Assembly: GCA_964511625.1 (NCBI GenBank) | Contig: CAZEJG010000001.1 | Span: forward strand, 206,966 to 270,965 | Length of the DNA: 64,000 bases | Direction of reading: 5' to 3' | Source of the DNA: Pseudohoeflea sp964511625 | GTDB lineage: Bacteria > Pseudomonadota > Alphaproteobacteria > Rhizobiales > Rhizobiaceae | Shown: piece by piece, positions 60,797 through 64,000 of the stretch | How the letters are laid out: each line of letters opens with the position of its first letter | Numbering within the stretch: position 1 is the stretch's first letter | The notes under the pieces: generated by a model | The model's database searches: none | What the model was told of the DNA's origin: nothing | Seen by the model: the letters and a program-made list of their open reading frames with translations, nothing else | Translations under genes and position numbers: made by a program

Positions 60797-61545
60797 CGGT
60801 TACCGTGGTTGTGCCGCTTTACAATCGCAGTGCATATATCGAGACGTGTCTGCGGTCGCTGCTGCGACACAAGGATACGGTCAATCTCGACATTCTCGTG
60901 ATCGACGACGGCTCGGACGACGACGGGCCCGAGAAGGTTGCGCGCCTCGCCGAGCGGCATCCGGAAATCCGTCTGGTACGCCAGCAAAATATGGGTGTCG
61001 TCGCCACACGCAGCCGCAGCCGCACGCTGCTTCTGCCGGAGACCGAATTCGTCACGTTTCTCGATTCCGACGACACGTCGCCCCCCGGCAGCTTTCACCA
61101 ACAGCTTTCTGTTTTCACGCGGTCGCCCGAGATCCAGTTTACCTACGGCCTGCTGGAACTGACGCGTGCGATCGACGACGCGACGGGCTTGCCTGCGCCG
61201 GGCGTGGAAACCGTGGTTGTCCGGGGCGTTAGCCTGAGTGCCGCCATGTTCCGTCGGCCGTTTTTCGACTCGCTGGGCGATTTCGATCTCGATCTTCAGC
61301 ATGGCGAAGATCTCGACTTCCTGTTGCGCGCGATCGAACTCGATGTTCCGTGCCGGAGAACCGATGTCGTCTGCTGCATCTACCGCCGTCACGACGCCAA
61401 CATGACCAATGATATCCAGGCGTCGCGGCGCTACTTCCTTCTCGCACTCCACAAGGCGTTGCGCCGTCGCCGCGCCAACCCAAGGCTCGTCGATGCGACG
61501 TCCTTCTTCGATATCCGCGCTCTTCAGGATTCGAAGGTTCTGTAG
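60793..61545 (+). CDS. family 2 glycosyltransferase 1
   Basis: This is a 250-residue GT-A enzyme. It has VTVVVPLYNRSAYIETCLRSLL at the N-terminus, the VIDDGSDDDG nucleotide region, the metal motif FLDSDDTSPPG, and an acceptor-side acidic motif HGEDLDFLLRAIE. No membrane segments, so the acceptor is probably cytoplasmic or membrane-peripheral. ATGA overlap with the preceding gene. It transfers an unknown sugar, perhaps to the product of the kinase/PqqD pair. Confidence 0.9.
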   Translation: MTVTVVVPLYNRSAYIETCLRSLLRHKDTVNLDILVIDDGSDDDGPEKVARLAERHPEIRLVRQQNMGVVATRSRSRTLLLPETEFVTFLDSDDTSPPGSFHQQLSVFTRSPEIQFTYGLLELTRAIDDATGLPAPGVETVVVRGVSLSAAMFRRPFFDSLGDFDLDLQHGEDLDFLLRAIELDVPCRRTDVVCCIYRRHDANMTNDIQASRRYFLLALHKALRRRRANPRLVDATSFFDIRALQDSKVL

Positions 61546-61563
61546 AAAGGGAAATGCCTGGCG

Positions 61564-62229
61564 ATGATGCCGTCCTACAGTGCGCTCATACCGGCCTATA
61601 ACGCTTCCGGCACCATCGCCGAAACGATCGGCGCGATTCTTGGCCAGTCTGTTCCGCCAGCCGAGATCGTGGTCGTCGACGACGGTTCGACCGACGATAC
61701 GGTCGCGGTTGCATCCGCAATCGATCAACGGGTGAGGGTCGTCCGCCAGCAGCAGAGCGGACCGGGGAAGGCGTCCAATACTGCCGTTGCAAATGCCACA
61801 TGCGACATCATTGCCTTCAGCGATGCCGACGACATCTGGCTCCCCCACAAGATGGAGGTTCAGTTGCCCGCGCTTGCGGCGGCCGAACGGCGGATCGTCA
61901 TGGCCAGGATGCAACATGTGCGTAACGGCGTTCTCGGGCGCGTGCAGGACGCCCGACTTCGCTCGGTGATGGTTCTGAGGCGGACCGATTATGCCGCGGT
62001 CGGCGACATGATCGATCCTCCGGGCAACAGGGGCGACATTGTCGACTGGTTGGCGAGAGCGCGGGAAATCGGTTTCGAACTGGCCTTGATCGAAGAGGTT
62101 CTGGCCTATCGGCGTATCCACGCGGGCAGCCTTTCCTATGGGCGCGACGAGGACAAGGACAGAGGCTATCTTCATGCCGCGCGGCAGGCCCTCATTCGCA
62201 AGCGTCGTCAAGGATCGGGGCCGGAATGA
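61564..62229 (+). CDS. family 2 glycosyltransferase 2
   Basis: This is a 221-residue GT2 enzyme, shorter than usual. It has SALIPAYNASGTIAETIGAIL, VVDDGSTDDT, the metal motif AFSDADDIWLPHK, and YRRIHAGSLS at the end, which matches the RxHxxxxS pattern of many GT2 proteins. It is related to the preceding glycosyltransferase, but the two are too different to be a recent duplicate. It overlaps the nucleotidyltransferase gene by four bases. Confidence 0.88.
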   Translation: MMPSYSALIPAYNASGTIAETIGAILGQSVPPAEIVVVDDGSTDDTVAVASAIDQRVRVVRQQQSGPGKASNTAVANATCDIIAFSDADDIWLPHKMEVQLPALAAAERRIVMARMQHVRNGVLGRVQDARLRSVMVLRRTDYAAVGDMIDPPGNRGDIVDWLARAREIGFELALIEEVLAYRRIHAGSLSYGRDEDKDRGYLHAARQALIRKRRQGSGPE

Positions 62230-63689
62230 GCGCCGTGAAGTCCAGACTGGCCGGCGCGCGCTTCGCCTTTCCGATCGGCTATCACAACCTGCTTCTTCAG
62301 GCCGCCATCCACCCGGATGACGCGATCGCTCTCAAAGCGGCGCTGAAATGGCTGAACGAGAACGATATCGACGCGGCCTCCACCCGCGACAACCGGCTCC
62401 TGGCGACCATCATCAGCCGGCATGGCCAGAACCTGGGAAGCTGCGCGGCCTATCCGCGGCTGGTCGGGGTTCAGAGACTTCTCTGGACACGCACGATGAT
62501 GTCGGCGCGCGAAGCGGCACCGGGCCTCGAAGCCATTGCAGCGGCGGGAGTAGGGGTGCTCGCCATCAAGGGTGCTGCGCGCATGGCTGAGGGCGGCGCG
62601 ACGGCACGGGGCCGGATCGCTCACGACATCGATATCGTCGTCCGGCCGCGCGACATGCCGGCTGCCTACGGTGAACTCGTCCGCTGCGGATGGCGCCCTT
62701 CGACGGGCCAGTCGACGCTCAGCCTTGCCGCGCGCATTGATCGTGTTCGCGCCATCAACATGATGCGCGGCGATTTCGGTGATATCGACCTTCATGGCCG
62801 GCCCTTCCACGCCATCCATGGCGACAGCGAGGCCGACGAAGCCTTGTGGTCACGCGCCTGTCCCGGGGCGCTGGCTGGGGCGCCGGTACTGCTTCCGGGC
62901 CCGGAAGACCGGATCGCGCTCGCCGTCGGTCACGGCAGCCTCGACGCCCATGCCCACAGCGACTGGCTGGTCGACATTGCCATGGCCCTCAATACCGGCG
63001 GGATCGATTTTTCGCTCTTGTCGGAGATACTGGAAAGTCGCGGGCTCATCGGATCGGCAGCGATAGCATTCGAGTATCTTTCCACCGAATGCGGAATCGC
63101 CGTCGATGCCGCATTCGCCGCCGAAATTCGCGGCAAGGCTCCGGTGAAACCGGCGTCCTATCTCTCGGCGTTGATTCAGTCGCGACCGAAAGACCGGTCG
63201 GGCGCGTTCCTCAACATTGTCCGGTGGCGAATCAAGGAAGCGCGCAAGGAAACCCAAAGGCGCGCGGACGGCATCGCCGGGCGGCATGACCCCTGGCTGG
63301 CGCTCAGACGCAAGCGCGCGCCGGACGCAGCCCTCGACAACCCCGTAATGACCTACCGGATTGCCCTGTCGCCGGACATTGTCTCAGCCGATCGGATTGC
63401 CGTGGACATCGAGTTCGCGGTGGATGCGCCCGAAGTGAACCGTCGGCTCGAATTCGAACTGAACACGCCGGACAGACACCTCGCTCGCGCGCGATATCGC
63501 AATTTGTGGCGCAAACCCCGCATGACCCTGGTTTTGTCGGGGACGACCGATCTGCCGCCCGGTACGACCGAACTCGTTCTCTCGTCGCGCCCCGGCCGTT
63601 ATCTGCGCGCGGGTGCCGAGCCGGAGCTTGTGGAACGCTACGGCGCGATACCTTTCTCAATGAGAAAAGTCAGCATTCGTCCGGCGTGA
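62226..63689 (+). CDS. PF14907-like nucleotidyltransferase family protein
   Basis: This is a 487-residue protein. Residues about 110-200 fit the uncharacterised nucleotidyltransferase family: VGVLAIKGAARMAEGG followed by HDIDIVVRPRDMPAAYGEL, with the DxD metal site (near residues 135-137), then GDIDLHGRPFH. The C-terminal 130 residues are rich in beta strands and unassigned. Family members accompany PqqD, HprK-like and RiPP-type genes. Likely role: nucleotidyl transfer to a peptide, sugar or protein. Confidence 0.82.
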   Translation: MSAVKSRLAGARFAFPIGYHNLLLQAAIHPDDAIALKAALKWLNENDIDAASTRDNRLLATIISRHGQNLGSCAAYPRLVGVQRLLWTRTMMSAREAAPGLEAIAAAGVGVLAIKGAARMAEGGATARGRIAHDIDIVVRPRDMPAAYGELVRCGWRPSTGQSTLSLAARIDRVRAINMMRGDFGDIDLHGRPFHAIHGDSEADEALWSRACPGALAGAPVLLPGPEDRIALAVGHGSLDAHAHSDWLVDIAMALNTGGIDFSLLSEILESRGLIGSAAIAFEYLSTECGIAVDAAFAAEIRGKAPVKPASYLSALIQSRPKDRSGAFLNIVRWRIKEARKETQRRADGIAGRHDPWLALRRKRAPDAALDNPVMTYRIALSPDIVSADRIAVDIEFAVDAPEVNRRLEFELNTPDRHLARARYRNLWRKPRMTLVLSGTTDLPPGTTELVLSSRPGRYLRAGAEPELVERYGAIPFSMRKVSIRPA

Positions 63690-63716
63690 GCAGCGGACGA
63701 AATCTGTGCGGCTTCG

Positions 63717-63742
63717 CTCTGGAAAGATCGACCTGTTTGTGA
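63717..63742 (+). repeat. 26-bp direct repeat, right copy
   Basis: It begins CTCTGGAAAGATC and ends TTTGTGA. Read in frame it encodes LERSTCL and a stop, matching LERSTYL and a stop at the end of the glutamine-synthetase-family gene (59168-59193). It sits in the gap between the nucleotidyltransferase gene and hemA. Confidence 0.65.
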
Positions 63743-63882
63743 GATATGGCAGCCCGGTGTTTACTTTCCCTGAACCGGCAAGACTGCACATTTTGCCGCA
63801 GGTTGGGGGAATTCTCCGGGGATTGGGTTGACCAGACATGCGCCTTTGCGCATTCTCTCCGGGGATATATAAGGTTTTTGCT

Positions 63883-64000
63883 ATGGATTTTGACGCGTTC
63901 TTCGAAGCGAGCCTCTCAGGCCTCCGGGAGGCCGGGAACTATCGCGTGTTCGCCGATCTGGAGCGTCACCGCGGCCAGTTTCCGGCGGCCACGCGCTACC
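63883..64000 (+). CDS. hemA: 5-aminolevulinate synthase, 5' part (runs off the window)
   Basis: The visible 39 codons read MDFDAFFEASLSGLREAGN, then YRVFADLERHRGQFPAATRY. This is the characteristic start of alphaproteobacterial ALA synthase, which condenses glycine and succinyl-CoA to start haem synthesis. AAGG lies ten bases before the ATG. The PLP domain is outside the window. The AT-rich stretch GATATATAAGG just upstream suits a promoter or the ribosome site region. Confidence 0.88.
   Translation, partial: MDFDAFFEASLSGLREAGNYRVFADLERHRGQFPAATRY

Noticed and set aside
59194..63882. Precursor peptide gene for the PqqD-like operon
   Set aside because: The gaps at 59194-59292 and 63690-63882 hold no short frame with a convincing ribosome site; the frame ending at 63742 is the duplicated gene tail.
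1..64000. CRISPR arrays, insertion sequences, phage genes, rRNA
   Set aside because: No regularly spaced repeats, transposase or phage structural motifs, or rRNA segments were seen.

Overview
The window is high-GC alphaproteobacterial DNA, most likely from the order Hyphomicrobiales (Rhizobiales) near Rhizobiaceae. The pointers are a phosphatidylcholine synthase, an IalB-family protein, HspQ, an ALAS-type hemA, a YejA-like binding protein, and the core blocks glmU-glmS and recG-sdhE-mfd. I cannot name the genus.

Positions 1-9.6 kb hold catabolic genes. Part of an NMT1-type ABC transporter runs on the minus strand (its permease is outside the window). Then come a RidA protein, a creatininase-family amidohydrolase, and an old tandem duplication. 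That duplication carries two copies of an unrecognised 41-residue gene plus a broken copy of the 3' end of a LysR gene. The intact LysR gene is transcribed away from a five-gene operon: PxpA, a biotin carrier, a biotin carboxylase, PxpB and PxpC. Together these look like a split, biotin-dependent, urea-carboxylase-like ring-opening system.

Positions 9.6-29.7 kb hold one long plus-strand catabolic cluster, divergent from a GntR regulator with two winged-helix domains. It encodes a spermidine/putrescine-type ABC importer with two ATPases and two binding-protein homologues (one without a signal peptide). It also encodes two SDR dehydrogenases, a NodB-fold deacetylase, a small MCxxC protein, a COG0523 GTPase, an amidase, an MCxxC-starting cyclase-family hydrolase, hydantoinase/oxoprolinase subunits A and B, and a class III aminotransferase. 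It ends at a clear terminator. The gene set fits import and stepwise opening of a nitrogenous ring or amide compound; the substrate is not visible.

Positions 29.8-30.9 kb hold two unrecognised genes in AT-rich DNA beside a tRNA-Lys, probably acquired. Positions 31-57 kb are mostly core genes: ccdA, an EamA exporter, glmU, glmS, a DUF502 protein, recG, sdhE, mfd, a DsbA-family protein, a peptide-binding protein, ialB-like, hspQ, an AEC transporter, a UbiH-like hydroxylase, pcs, a quinone oxidoreductase, and a complete BMP-type nucleoside ABC transporter.

Positions 56.3-59.2 kb hold a divergent class III aminotransferase and glutamine-synthetase-family gene, probably for polyamine use. Positions 59.3-63.7 kb hold a compact operon: PqqD-like protein, HPr-kinase-like P-loop protein, two family 2 glycosyltransferases and a PF14907-like nucleotidyltransferase. 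It looks like a peptide or glycan modification system with no obvious substrate gene. It is bracketed by a 26-bp repeat of the upstream gene's 3' end. The start of hemA (5-aminolevulinate synthase) runs off the right edge.
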